A DNA stretch of 64,000 bases from Cardiocondyla obscurior. Lineage: Eukaryota; Arthropoda; Insecta; Hymenoptera; Formicidae. Position 1 is the stretch's first letter. Every line of letters begins with the position of its first letter. Shown one piece after another: positions 10,352 to 24,200 of the stretch. The position numbers and the translations under genes were made by a program. The notes below the pieces were generated by a model. The model was not told where the DNA came from. It worked only from the letters and a program-made list of their open reading frames with translations, and did not search any database. The DNA is taken from positions 992,001-1,056,000 of the forward strand of contig NC_091869.1 of the NCBI RefSeq assembly GCF_019399895.1, given 5' to 3'.

Positions 10352-13300
10352 GTAAGTCGCATGATTTTTTATTCGTAGTTAGTAATTGGAGTCTTATAAA
10401 AAATAGCGCGCGTATGGTTTCTTTTGGTAATTAAATAAATAACGTTTAAAAATACGGCAAATTTTCTTTTCAATTTTAATTAATAATTTATTTAAAATTA
10501 ATATTACAATAATCAGTAACAAAGCAATATCGCAAAGCAATAATTAAAAATAACTTCCGCAATGATCAAACTATAAACTTGCATTGTTAAATGCTAAAAA
10601 CAATGTAATTATAATATTTAATTCAGTCTTTTACATATTTATGTAAATCCACGAATTATGTAAATGTATTCGTGCCATTTGCAACGAAAAACGCACACAG
10701 GCTTGACGAAAGCGAGATAATCGAGCCGGCTATTTATTACCAAAATAATATAGACTTACACCGATTGCATTATTACGCGAAAAGAATTATGTCATGTTTA
10801 TTGGACGTTTCATTTTAGCGGTTACTTTCGGCTGCTTGCGTAATGCAGTTTCATTACTCGCTATTGAATTACTTTGTCAGCTGCCATAAATGTACCCGAT
10901 ACCCGTAACAGGACGCGCATCAGGCGCAATATTCGCAGACGGATCGTTAAAATCGTGTCTTCTCGCGACACTCTTTACGACACTACACCCGCGTTGCGAG
11001 TTATCAGCATTTTTATTTAACGCCCATTGTTGAAACGAGGCACGCAGATATGCCAGCCGCTTGCCGACGATGTAACATTCACTCCCGCGGGATGGGCAGA
11101 TTGAAAATCTACGCGAGGCAAAATTGCATAATAGCGGTGCGCGATGCCGAAGACGTGCTCGTAGTTTTCAACCTTTCTGCGGCGCGAGCGAGAGCATGAG
11201 CGACACGACGAGGCATATCATCGCGCGCGCCTATTATTTAACATTTGCTTATACTTATCGTCGTTTTGCGGTCAATGTGAAGAGTAACTCTCTACAGGGC
11301 GAGGGCTCGGTCCGTGCTTCTTGTAAAATTATCCGCGCAATTGTAGATTTTCTTTAATAACGTACCGAGGAGCGCACATCTTAGATGGAGAACGCGCGTT
11401 TCGAGACCATCTCGTGAAAAATGAAAAGCCAGAAAACAGTCCACGCGATCGTAGTTCAAGAACTATTATAAGAAACGTTGCACAATTTTCTCTCGAGCTT
11501 CTTTTCAGACTCAGAATTATTTTCAGACTGTGTGATTAAAAAAAATAAAAAAAAAAAGTAAAAATAAAAATGGAAACACATTTATAAGACCAGACAAAAT
11601 TACGATACAAAGTCACGGAAAAGAAATAAAATTTACAGTAAAAAGAAACAAAATCTGTCTAGTATCGGTCGTCTATTCACTGTTCAGCGCGGACCATGTA
11701 TCTAAATTGATGTCTAGACGTTTTTTTCGCCGCGTACTTGTTTACTGTTGTTATTCTGACCTTACGCAAAGCTCGCTCGACTGCCGAAATCGCCTGGCAA
11801 ACCGGTTCTCGCCGCCCGCCGCCCGCGCGTCCACCACTTTGCGAACTTGGAACGCGAGACTTGCTGGCCAGATGCCAACACACGCACGTACTCAACTACC
11901 GCGGCGGTCTGCGGACCCGGCGCCCGGCAGTCTCGGCAGTCGAACGCGCGTAGGGATAGGTCAGAACGCGTAGTAGAAGTATAGTACGCGACGAAAAACG
12001 TTTAGATATCTACTTTTTCTAGCTCGTTATTAGCTGGCAATAATTATCTTGTACCTCGTACGTTTTGAGTATTACATTTTCGGCTTAGTGCTAGACAGTT
12101 TCGTTAGACTCAATATCTACTCGGGAAATATTTAAAAATGTAATATTAGAAGAAGAAGAAGAAAAAAAAACTTTATTTAAGTTTAATCGAATTAATTGTG
12201 ACAGTTTTTATTTAACCACAGAAGAAGAATGACAGATGTAGTAATATGAACGTAGTAAGATATTTCCAACTTGGGCAAAACGCTTTTATTTATATACAAA
12301 AATCACAAGTTAAGTACACATATAAACTATTAACGTTCGATGCACGCGTAGACGAGTCGCACGCGCGTGCCGTTCTCGTTTCTTGCGTGCGGAGGCGGCG
12401 CGCGTGCATCTTGGCGCACGGGGGGGCATCTCTCCCTCGTTGAAACTGCTTGAACAGTGCGTTTTATTTTTTTTTTTTCATCTATACAAGATAAGATAAA
12501 GAATCATCTCGGGAGTACATAGCTTATTATATATCGTTTGTCTCATGCCTTGTCTTCGTGTTACGTTTGTATCCTAGATTAATATACCACACTATATTTA
12601 TTTTTATGTGATTGCGTTTCGAAAGCTCGGGGTCGGGTTCTGTCCATGGCAAGCTGGCTCGGAATCAGGTCACGTTTGAGGTAAAGTTGGGCTGATTAAC
12701 CTGCAACAGAAGGGGGAGACCGTGAGCATAAGGAAGGAACGGCGCTTGAAATATTTAGACTGCTTGCAGAGTCGGTGGCGCGGTAACATAGTTACAGGCA
12801 GGTAGCCGCTTTATTATGCGCGGCCTGTGTATGTGTGAACAGATAAATCCGTGAGTCCTAGACAAACAGATTACGCGGAATAAATTCTAGCAAACAAGAT
12901 CAACGATATATGACAGATCTCTTAAAAAAAAAAAGAAAAAGATATATCTTTCAAAGTCGGTAAACGTGTACGTAAGAGAACAAGAAATTAAATTTACTTT
13001 AAAAATGGGGAAATTACGAATCTCACGTTTCTCATATCGAACTTCGATTTCAAGTAGGATCTTGTTCAACTTATATTTAACGGCGACGTATGGAAATCTT
13101 CTCGCATCGACGGAACGTGTTTCCCACGCGCGGAGTAACCGAATTTTGTTTCGTAAAAGCGGTTAACGTATGCCGAAATTGTTTTCGTTCCCGTTGCACG
13201 GTTGCCACAAAGATATTTTCGGTTCACCGGCGCGCCCGTATTCGGGCCAATTTCAATTTCGAGTTCAGGACCAAAGTGAATTAAACGGTGCCGCAGCGAG

Positions 13301-14150
13301 TCCTCAGTGAGATACTGCCGGCCGCCGAACTGCGATTGAGTAAACTGATTTCGCCTCCCCTTTTCGCCCGTCGCGCTGTTTGCCGGAAACACAGAGGACC
13401 GAGGCGTCGCTTAACGCACAGGGAAATTTAAATGGCTGCTTGATCAAAACGAGTTGCGGGTAAAAAACGATCATGTATTCCGTCCGGCGTAAATCAATTT
13501 CGGCGGTGGGATCCGTTGCGATTTTTTTCCCCGGCCGGTTTAACCCCCGGAAGTCGTGTATCTTCCGTCGTACGGTAACTCGGTTATTTCGGTCAAACGT
13601 TTTTTTCCGCCACGCGGAAGAATTGCACGGCGAAAATTTCCGCGAGCGGCAAAAAGGAACGCCGCCGCGTGGCTTAATCGTCTACTCTAGATGAAGGCGC
13701 TTCTTCCAATTACGAAATTAATTAAACCACCGGTTGAGACACAAAGAAACTTCATTTCTACCGCGTAACGTCATGCGGTCACGCGAGTGATATCCCTCGA
13801 GGGGTGAAAACGCTCGGTGCCTTTTGAAGTCGCATACTTTATTATTAATCCTCCCCTTCCTAATTGTGTTCCCGTGCCCGCGATAAATTTTACATCCGTG
13901 TTGACCCCGCGCGAGTATATTCCATCTCATTTGTCTCTTCGCGCTGCGCGATCAATAATTTGTTTTTGAAAATACAATTAACACAGATTTTTGCAAAATT
14001 AAGAACACGCTTTTAACATGTCTCTTGTGCGAATGCTCGAGGCGGCTTTACGTTGAAACCGACGACTACATTACTCGCGTCGAGCGTGTGATATACAGCT
14101 GACGCAAAGGCGAGTTTGAGTCACTTCATTATTTAATTGATATATTTCGT
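10352..14150. other. Gap between 5' module A and cuticle gene 3
   Basis: No RR-type or other recognisable coding exon is visible on either strand. CpG-dense patches (about 11.7-12.0 and 13.1-13.7 kb) produce overlapping chance frames on both strands. On the plus strand this would be intron of whatever gene owns module A. Confidence 0.4.
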
Positions 14151-14153
14151 TAT

Positions 14154-17100
14154 TTATTCAATCTCACCTCGTCCCGGTGGTCTCTGACCGCCGTCATCCT
14201 CTTCGGGGTGAGCGGCGTTCCATTCCAGTGCCCTTTGAATCTCCGGGGGGATGGGCGGTGCCGTGGGAATGTGGGAGCCCTGTACCTGAAAGCCGTTCTC
14301 GTCCGCCACCCACGTGATGCTGACCTGTTGGCCGTCCGGTGCCACATACGAGTCCGAACCTTGCGAGATTACTGGCGTCTCCTGTTCTACTTGTTTCGGC
14401 TGACCCGATTCCTGATGGCTGATCCCGTTGCTCGTCTCGAAACTGCGGCACAAATAAAGCCGTGCGACGTGACAATAAAAGCGTCTTTTTAAAAGAGATA
14501 AATTTCTACTCGACGGCTCAATCGGAATGACAAAGTGACGAAAGCTAATCGAATTCCGCCGTTGTAGACAATCGATAGGCAAATAATGCGATCCGCACGC
14601 GGATACAAAAGACGTCACGCGGCCTCGGATGGCATTAAATGGTACGGAGGAAAAAATAGAAACCGGAGGAGAGAAGTCCTCGGCACAGTAGCGAATGCTC
14701 CCACTCGTGCATAATAGAGTTATGCAAAAGCGAACCGTCGTGGGCGACAATTGGAAGCCGCGCCGACAAACCGATGCCGTCGGGTGCAGGTATGCGGGTA
14801 CCTGCCGACCATCTTCGTATCGATTGTCTTCCTCGTATACAATCGGTAGGCGAAAAGGATATGAATACTCGCGTGGGTGTCGCGGAATGTCTGCGTTATT
14901 AAAGAATTTTCGCGAAATCGCCGATCGCTAATAATGACGAATCGATCGACGATTTTTTGAACGGTAAAGAGAAACGTTTTTCGACGAGGCGTCCATATCG
15001 TTATCTCGCCGTTTGCGTTGTCTCTTTTAAATATAGTTAAATTAATTAATTAAGTATATTAGAATTTTTTTCAAACGAGAAATTTGTTAAGACTCCCCAA
15101 ATGAATTCATCTCGACGTCATAACTCACTTGTTGATATAGTTGCCATCGAAATTGACTTCGAGCTGCTGCGATGTAATTACTGCATCCTTCTCTGAGCCA
15201 CCGGGAGGTGGTCTTTGGGGTGCGCTAAGTGTACCCGTCGTACAGAGTACGACCGCCACCAACACCTGCCAATAATCATTTCATGTATCAATCGTTCTAC
15301 AATACTGCAAGTTCCTAAAATAAAACTATAAGTTTGTAAAATTTGAGAAAGCAATCGCGTTTGTTTTGCAATTACGTGTGAGCTAGCTGGATAGAACCGG
15401 ACAGAGTCGAAAGTCGCAGTTGAAACTCGTAAAATTTGAACGTAACGCGATTCGGGAACGTGTAAAATCTGCTGTTACAACACTGGTGCGTTATAGGCGC
15501 GAGCGTAATGTCGCTTTAATGTCCTAATATTGACCAGAGCGTCAACTACGCGAGACGCATGGTTTTATCATCGCGTCAAGCAAATAATCCACGCGGTCCA
15601 CCGACAGAGTTCCACCTCGCAAAAATAGAAAAAAAAAGAAAAAAAATTATAAGCTAGAAAAAATCCGGTTTATCCGATTAAATCTCGTTTAAAGCGCGTA
15701 ATTTTCAGCGGTAGGATTGATCTCGCCAAATTTCTTCGCGGGTCTTTAAATTTCCCTTTAAATTTCCTGGCGACGGCGCGACAGACGATAGACGACGTCA
15801 AGATCGAGAATTCTGGCGTAACTTTCGTGCTCGCGCGTATCACGAAAATAGGCGGGGACAATGGCACGTCGGTCCTCGACATCGCGAAACCTTTGCTCAC
15901 TCGAATATTCATAGAATTCGTGAAAGTACACGCAAAATGGGTCGACCGTGCGGTCGCACGTGTTGTATATGTGCGCGGGGCACGGTTGCAAAGGGCACAA
16001 CCGAGGACGATAATGCTTAGAAACTACACGCCGCGGTTACGTCAGTTGCAAATGACATTATGAAATACGGCATGTAATGACAGGACGAAAGTAGTGCCGA
16101 GCAACGCGCCCGTTTTTCTCATGAACGCGCCAAGTGAACGTATAATTTCATTCACGAATTTCATCAAGCCTCAAACCAGCTCGGAAAAAGGGAGCGGGCG
16201 GGAAGGATAAGAGATCAGAAGTCACCGTGTTACAAATGTTATAAATGTCAACTGGTCTTCATTTACTCGTCGTCGCTTTGTTCTTTCGTTCTCCCTTTTT
16301 TTCTCTTTTATTCTGTTTTTTTTAATTAAAATTTAGAGCAAAAGAGATAAAATCGTGGAATTTAATAAATTTATGCATTACAATATTAAATAAAGTTATT
16401 TAGCTAGTTAAATCTCAACGAGAAGAAGTAGATACGAGCGTTTTGAACTGCAAAATCTCAAATTAAAATATTACAACATCTCATCTTTCTCTTTTAAAGC
16501 TCGTTGCTTTAATATATATACAAACTTGAAAAATAACCTGCCGGCTGAGATGATGGCTCGAGAGAGAAAATTACAGCGTAACATATAATCGCGTTCACGC
16601 AAACGCTAGGTATCGTTTCTCATCCGTTCGAAGCGGATTCGTTAATTTCAAACTTGCCCAGTTAATTCCAATTAATAATAGTTGGCTCTGCGAGTTTCAA
16701 TCGGGCCAAATTTTTAAATTTCAATTTAAGCGCACGCGAGTGCCGCGCGATGAAACGCGCATCAGAGGATCGTTTCGATTGATTTCACGTTAATCGAGCA
16801 ACGAGCGATTAAAGAGCCGTCGTGGCAAAGCTCGTTGGATTAACGAAGCTGTCATGTGCAATTTACAATAGTCCATGATTTTCGTGCAGCATCGCTCGCG
16901 TTAATCAAGCGATAGAAAATCACCGGTGCATTCGCGAGCGCGGCGCGAGCGGGGGAAAAAGGGTTATCAAATCCTTCTCAGTTGCCAACAATTTTTGTAA
17001 CATTTCATCGTACGCTCCGTTCAGATCTGCACAGTAATAATCGATTAATTTTTCTCATCCTTCGGGGAGGGGAAAATCGGGATTGAATCGGAGACGCGAG

Positions 17101-20100
17101 TCTTTTTCGAGCATCTCCGCGAGATAATTAAAATCGCTAGTCGGGTGCTTCATAAAACGCTGAAGCTTAATCCTTTCGTACTCCATCCCCAATTGAGAAA
17201 AACCGATACTTTCGACGAGAGTACAGACGAATGAGCCTGCTTTTACGGCCACGAACTTTCGTCGAGAAAACTACTTATGCAAACGCGCTTATATCGAGGA
17301 TCGACATTTGCTTTCCCGTTAACAGGCCAACCGAAGAAACCGCTAATTGCCTCTCAATACACGTAATTTCGAGGGAAGCAGAAGGCCGGCGTTGTTAATG
17401 ATCGTTACGACGCGTCTCGAGGCGCCGCGAGAGATCATCTCCTCTTCTTCTTTTTTTTTTCCTTCATCTTTTTCTTTTCGTCCGGTTGCGCGAACGCCGC
17501 GGGATTGTTTCACGCCTCGCGCTCACGTAATTGTTATCTCGACAAACGAATCGTTATCTGAAATGCTAATTGATCGACAACGCGTCGTTATTAAACGGTC
17601 GGGGAGCCGGGTAACCGCGAAAAATCTCTTCGCTCGCGGAGAAGAGCGGGAGGACGGCGAGAATTTGCTGTGCAATAACGACAGCGTGTTGAACCACTGG
17701 TTCCGCGCGGCGCGCAATACGCGACGAATCATGAAAGGAACGAGGGCAAAGGCGCTTCTTGCCTCCTAGCGCAAAGTTGCAGGATCACGCGGGAAAATTC
17801 ATGCTCGTACGGAGCGCGTCCAACGTTGAGTGCCACGTCGGCCGAATTTAGTCGACGAGATCGTTTGCGAGATCGATAGCGGCTCTCTCAATGTCGTTTA
17901 TCACTCGACGGAGAAACGATTTCAAAGTTATATAGATCATGCACGGCGAAGCGAATTCAAGATGAAAATCGAGCTCTCTTGGAGGAAGTTCTCTAACGCG
18001 GCCATAAATAGAATTTCGTTCGAAACCTTTCCCGTTGACGAGACAGATTCGAGGAGCGAAACATCCCCCTCTCCCCCTCCGAATTTACCCACCACCCACG
18101 CGTGAAAATTCTGTATAAATATTCCCGCTTAGATTTTCCTCGCGAACTGAAGCGCAGCGCGGAATTTCGTCTTCGCCCTCGGGGTGAGATATTCGAGATA
18201 TTGCTAACAATGTTGATCTTTGCATCGCGCTTGATTACATTGTAACGACGGTAATCAAGCTTCGCCTTTCGTAAGCGTGGACGGTGCAGTAATTTGAAAA
18301 TAATCTCCGCGATGCGGCCGATTGTGTTACGAGATGGTAATGAAATATGATTAGCGAGATATGAGACGGTGATTTTTCTGCGGCGCGCCGCCTTCGCTGA
18401 AGATTACCGCGGAAATCGATATACCTTTACTCGATAGGCTGACATTGAGAATTCCAATTTCAATGACGTTCTCCGCGCCGCGCGCGAACACGCGGATATA
18501 TGCTTCCGCCGCGTAACATATTAAATGCCGATCCGCCTTGAAAAAAAAAAATTCCGCATATCCACTGTTCGCACGTCGCACGCAAGCCATTTGCATGCAA
18601 TTAGAAGTCTCAAGGCGTCGAGTTAAATATAATTTGCAAATCTTCCTTTTTTTTTTTTTTTGTCTGCAGGAAGCTCCGTAAAAATTTCGTCGCGCGAGAA
18701 ATATATAACGCGCCCGTTTGGAGTACGAATTCGAAAAGCGACGTGGCGTTTAATTTGGTAACAGATTTTGTAACGCTTATGAAATCGTTTTCAGCGCAAT
18801 CACAATTAACGAACGATCAACCGTGCGCGAGATGGCCGTCGAGTTATTTCCTTCTCTCGTTGTCGCGCGGATTGTCGAGTTAATGTGCGTACCGAAACTG
18901 CAAGAATGCGCCGGCAATTATCATCTCTAAAGAAAAAGGTGTCGCCGTGGGGCCGTGGCGTAACACCTGTCAAGTGTCCCATTCGTTACAATGCAATTAT
19001 GTTCGCAATTCCGCGTTTATTCGGCATGCGTTTGGCATACACGGCTTGCGTCACGCGTCGCGAACGATATCTCGAGCGGCTTCTGGAGTCATTATTATCT
19101 TCGCCCGCAGATACGTGCCGCGATGTCGTGGAGCAACCCTTTCGCAGCGACGCGAAGACGGCCATCGAAGACATTAAAGTCGTCTTAACGTGAGACGGAG
19201 CCATCAGGCGTAATGCGGAATCGCGAATTAGAATTACGGCGCGGAGAACGCGACGGCGGCGTTGCAAAAGGATGAAGAAATCGGGTATACGCGCGACAAG
19301 TGGCATTTCAAGTATATATCTCTTGTCGCGACGGTAAATACATATCCGTCTATATATATAATTTTTTCTTCTTCTTTCATTTCACACAAATCTGTTGTCG
19401 GTTTGTTAATTTAATCACGAGACGGCTTTAACGTATGCTATAACGTGAAATGTTACATGAAAGCACTGGTACTCATTATTATTGCACCACATCCGACTAA
19501 ACCTGTCTGTCTGATTCCAATTTTGGTTTTCGCGCATTGTAAATTGAATTCTATGCCAGACGGAGTCGGATTTAGACGTTAAACGCGAGATGGGAATATA
19601 ATCTATTGTATCTCGATGAGCGGTGGCGAAACTCACGGTACGTATTTCGGCTATCGCGTCTCTGTTCTCGTGGCGTAAAAAGGTTGCGTCGTATTCCGAA
19701 TGCTCCCGTCCAGAACAAAGTTTCCATATCTTTAAACTGGGAGAGGTAATAATATTTCAGTAGCGACGCGAGAAAGGAAAAAGGAGAGAGAAATACATAT
19801 ATATACGTTTACTGAAATGTAACTTATGAAACGATGCATTTTCGAACGCCAGCGCGATACAGCGATCCTCTCCAGGTTTTAAGAAATTTTTCTCTCTTCC
19901 CAGCATCCGTCCCCGTGAGCGATATGGTACGTACATATCGTACACGCGATATGTCGCTCTTTACTCGATAGCGCGGCACGGCGCATGATATTTACTAATA
20001 TACGAGAGCGGTGCCGGAAAAATTGCCGAAGTCGCGCAAAGTTTATCGATTCATTTCCGCGAACGACTCGTCTTCGTGAAAAATTTCGCTGATATCGGAT

Positions 20101-21089
20101 GCACAAGCCGAAGAGAGAATCGTTTAAATTTATTCCCCCGAGCGACGGTCCGTAGTAGATGAGCGGAGGAGAAAAAAAAAAGAAAAAAAAAAGAAAATGA
20201 AAGAAATACGGCAGTCTCTTACAATAATTCGCTGAGAGAGCGATTTAACGTTCTCCATTACCGATAAGCTTGCGGTTCGCGTGCAACGCGAAACGAAATC
20301 TTGTTACACTAATCGTTGAAGATGCGAGACGTCTTTTTCCTTAAGTTGTGGATTACTGACTTGGCGCGTTGTAATTCGAAAACGTTAAAAGAGAATGCGC
20401 GTTCGCGAGATGTGAAAAAATTTGCTTGAAAAAGCTTTTTCAGGCGCTTTTATTCTTCTTCTTCTTTTAATCGTTGCGTCGTTTCGAGCGGACTTCGAGA
20501 ATTCAACAAAAATAAAAGACAGTGTAACACTCGACATGATTTTTTTTTATCGTCAAAGAAATGATACTTTCATTTAGTTAGCAATTGACGGCTTATCCGC
20601 AGGCTGAACCCGATTGCGAAACGATGTCATACGATGCCGTCGTTAATTATACAAATGCATAACGTCAAAGACGTTGCGAGACTCGCGCAAACTCTTGAAC
20701 GTTTCGCCAAAATGTCATCCCATATCGCCCTCGACAAATCACGCGCGTGTTCGAAGGCGTCTGGTCTAGTCTAGCTCGGTCTGGCCCCGGCGTCGCGACT
20801 TAAACTAATCTCGTGACTACGGGACATCTTCTCGCCCGAGGGACCTGACATTCGTCGTTACCTAACGTCGCAAACGCGCTTCCACGTAAGATAGATGAGT
20901 TGAAATTTTCGGGAGAAACGTTACCCCCGTTCATCTCCCCCGTCTCCCTTCTTTGTTTTTCTTTCTCTTTCTTATCAGCACTTCTAGGCGTTCTCGCGAA
21001 AGAAAGCCCGCTCGCGAGCTACGATATCGCGGCCCCGACTCGCGGCACTCGGCGAGTAATATGCGCGTACCTACCTTAATAGTATACAT
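14154..21089 (-). CDS. RR-1 endocuticle structural glycoprotein (146 aa), three exons
   Basis: Exons run 21075..21089 (M-Y-T-I-K, donor AAG|GTAGGT), 15129..15265 (acceptor TTATTGGCAG, donor AA|GTGAGTT) and 14154..14442 (acceptor TTTGTGCCGCAG). Phases join cleanly: 15, 137 and 289 bases give 146 codons plus stop. The first intron is 5,809 bp. Residues 1-20 form a signal peptide (MYTIKVLVAVVLCTTGTLSA), then a Pro/Gly linker. The RR-1 domain follows: VNFDGNYINNFETSNGISHQ, SYVAPDGQQVSITWVADENG, FQVQGSHIP. The tail is IPPEIQRALEWNAAHPEEDD. The closest remembered relatives are insect SgAbd/LmABD-type endocuticle glycoproteins. The product should bind chitin in the extracellular procuticle. A donor-like GAG|GTGAGA overlaps the last five codons, so an extra 3' exon is possible. 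Confidence 0.92.
15266..21074 (-). other. First intron of cuticle gene 3
   Basis: This 5.8 kb intron separates the start codon from the rest of the signal peptide. It contains CpG-rich patches and poly(T) runs but no gene I can support on either strand. Long first intron with a tiny first coding exon is common in insect cuticle genes, where it may hold regulatory sites. None is recognisable by eye. Confidence 0.6.
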
Positions 21090-21193
21090 AATCTCTCTGT
21101 CACACGGGCACCGAGACGACGAAGAAGAGCTTTGCCTGAGATGCAGATAGGTTGGTGGTGGTACTTGTGCTTCTTCGTCAGACGCTTCGGCTC

Positions 21194-21201
21194 TTTATAT
21201 A
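21194..21201 (-). promoter_or_regulatory. TATA box of cuticle gene 3
   Basis: TATATAAA on the minus strand lies 105 bp upstream of the start codon at 21089, predicting initiation near 21170 and a 5' UTR of about 80 bases. It supports the remote five-codon first exon. Confidence 0.7.
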
Positions 21202-21289
21202 CGCGACGATGCCAACGTGGTGCAGTGAAAGGGGTCATCCCTGCCCTCTCGGCACAATACACTTCTTCTTCTGACCAGTGCATCTTCGG

Positions 21290-24200
21290 AAAAATGCTTG
21301 GGATGAATCAGGAGTGGAGACTCGGCACGTTTTTTTTTCTTCTTTTTCTTTTTTCCTCCTCATCGGTATCTTCTTCTCTAGCTAGCCGATCCCCACCCTC
21401 CCGCTTCCTACTCCGCATATCTCTGGCACACCTGAACGGCTCGAATCGATTCCGGTATAGTTCCGAATCGGACATCCGGCTTGTATTCTATATAAAAAAA
21501 ACACAGAGCAAATACGTGAATGTATGTATGTTTTTCGTTAACGATGAAATATTAAACAAGACATAGAAATCGAACGAAATAGACCGGCGGTAACGCCTGA
21601 TAGACTCACGTATTATTATTCGCATTTAAAATTATTTTATTAAAGCGTAGCGCAAAAAAAAAGAAAGAAAAAAAGAAAGAAAAAAAAAAAACTCTTGGTT
21701 TAATTTTTATACAACGAAAATGTAGAAGACTGGCACTTTGTGTGTCAAAAGTGTCAGTCGTTATCAACGTACTCGTCACAGTTCGGGACAACTTCTGCGA
21801 TTAGAGACGTACGCCGGAGGATCGCGTCGACTCCGCAGCATGCACGATCGCGGAATCGCGATTCCGCGAAGTGGAGCAAAGTGCATCGCACTTGAAATAT
21901 GTAGGGGTGCAATGTCTAGGTCGATTACGGCTACATCGGCGTAGCGCCGCGTCGTGGAAGCGATTTCCTCGCGCCATTCATAACGCCACGACACGTAGCG
22001 CGATAGCGCGTCAGAGTAATGCATGCGCGCGGGAGGCGCATACTTTATGCGCGCGTGTCTAGTCGCTGATAAGCCGCTTGTTGAATTCCACCTACGTATG
22101 ATAATCCTAACACGGGCCGCGCGTATATTTCTTCGCGACGAGCATATTTCGCGTTCGCCAGTCTCTACACGTGCGCACCGAACGAACACCGAACGCAAAA
22201 CGTTCGTAAACATATCCATCACTAGAAAATAACGCACCGACACATATCACCGACTATTGCTCGCGGTCGCTGCGTTCTGTTCGCTAAGGGTGCCACCGCC
22301 CCTCCTACATGTGAAATTTTAACAAATCATTTCGATAACGATCGCGTCGTACGCGCTCGTACAAATCCCTGTTTTATTTCACTCTTTTTCCTATTTTAAA
22401 ACATTTCGTTTTACTTTGGTTTTACACGAATTTAAACAATTTAAATAAATTTTTATACGCGCGAGCCATTTATATAACGGAGCCAGTGTAGGTACCTATA
22501 TTATTTTTCTTTTTTTTTTATCCTTTCGCGAGTCTTACGGTTGAGTTTTTGAGGTCGCACTTGTGACATCATCACCGTGTTGAAAGAGAGTAAACAGCGG
22601 TAACAACTTGCCGTTTTCAGGAATCGCAGAAATCGAAAGATTATTACGCATTACCGCGTGTTGCGCTTCAACGCGCGCGTGTCAATATTCTTGGAAATCG
22701 AAATCTTCACGGCTGCATTGTGCAGATGCATCGTACGTATAAAACGTTTCGCGTTTCCTTCTTATAATGTAAACGCGTTCAATGTTGAGCCACGCGTTAA
22801 CCTTTGCGATTGCTATCGGCTACTTTCGACTTTTACAATTATCACCAGATCGTAAATACGTGAGTGGATTATTAAGAAAAGCCCCAATGAGAAGAGGCGA
22901 AATCGCAAAGACTTGCCAGCACAAAACAATTTATCGAAACCGATCGTGACGTTCGCCGATAGCTTCGTCTTATCGCTCTGCTTGCTTATTTCTAATCAAA
23001 TGTAATTCTGAGAATTGTTATTGCCCGTAATGCTTTTGCATAAAAATTATATTTCAAGAAGACGTACGTAAAGAAATTTATATCGCAGAATACGTGATTT
23101 TTTTTCTATTTCATGTATACATTTAAGCTGTAGATTGCTTTGCCGATTAATTTTACAATTAACATTAAAGCTAAATTAGATTTACTTTTAATAAAATTCT
23201 ACATAATTTTTTTTTTTTATAACGACAATGATACTTCGCATTATCTTTTCATGCAGAAGAAATATTCAGTATTTGTCCGTATCTCTGACTCTAAAACCGT
23301 TCGTTCAACCCTGACATTTGCCATCGGGTTCCGAAAACTCCAGTGATTTACAATTTTCGCGAATTCCCAGCGATTTTATTCGCCGCAATTCGTTTTTACC
23401 GCCCCGGTCCTTAAATCGAATTACGTTGTTACGCATTTCTCGTAATCTTTCCAGCTGCATCTCGAGAGGGACCGCGGCTCGCACGGCCGAGCGAGGGTGG
23501 CCATTCGATTCCCGAATGTGCAATCAGTCGGACTTTTACCGTTTCGCGTAATTAAGCGCGATGATTACGTTACTCATACGGCGGCCGCGCCTCTTTCACC
23601 GAAGCGAGAATTTGCGAGCGGAGCGTCGCGCTCTCGCTTTCGACGTTTTCGTAACGACGACGCTCGGGCACCGGGAATCACCGTGATTCGTTTCGATCGT
23701 CTCCGACTTCTCGTGCTCCACTTCGAATTGGCCCGGTCCATTCTGGAAGCGTCGTAACGATCCAAGAACAGAAAGTGACGGGGAAAACAAAGTTTAAATT
23801 TAAAACTGTCGCCGGCGCGAGAACGTAATTGGACAGAAGTTCCTTATTCTACTGGGAAATATACCGGGTTTTATTTCCGTTTATCAAAATTAGATTACGC
23901 CGGAGTTTCACTTGTCTAACAGCCTGGAGGATAACGCACGGGACGAGTGCTCTTTCAATTTTAAATACCTCGGGGACCGACGGTTTCAGAGCCGTTACAA
24001 CGACGGCCGCGGGCGTTCCCTCGGTGAGGTGTTACAGATGCTTATCGGTCGTGTATCGAGTGGGCACCGGCTTCTCGGGTACACGTAACAAGCGGATAAC
24101 GTCGAAACGGCCGACACGCCCGCAGATATTGTACGATGTATCAAAGCAGGCGCCTCGGCAACGCCAGGCGCGCTTTGCGTAATTTCCACTCATTCAGAGC

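Noticed and set aside
13066..13392. Minus-strand 108-codon frame downstream of cuticle gene 3
   Set aside because: Considered as a further exon of gene 3, but no matching acceptor and no cuticle motif.
17055..17252. Minus-strand 65-codon frame inside intron 1 of cuticle gene 3
   Set aside because: Composition is fair but there are no splice sites, known motif or promoter.
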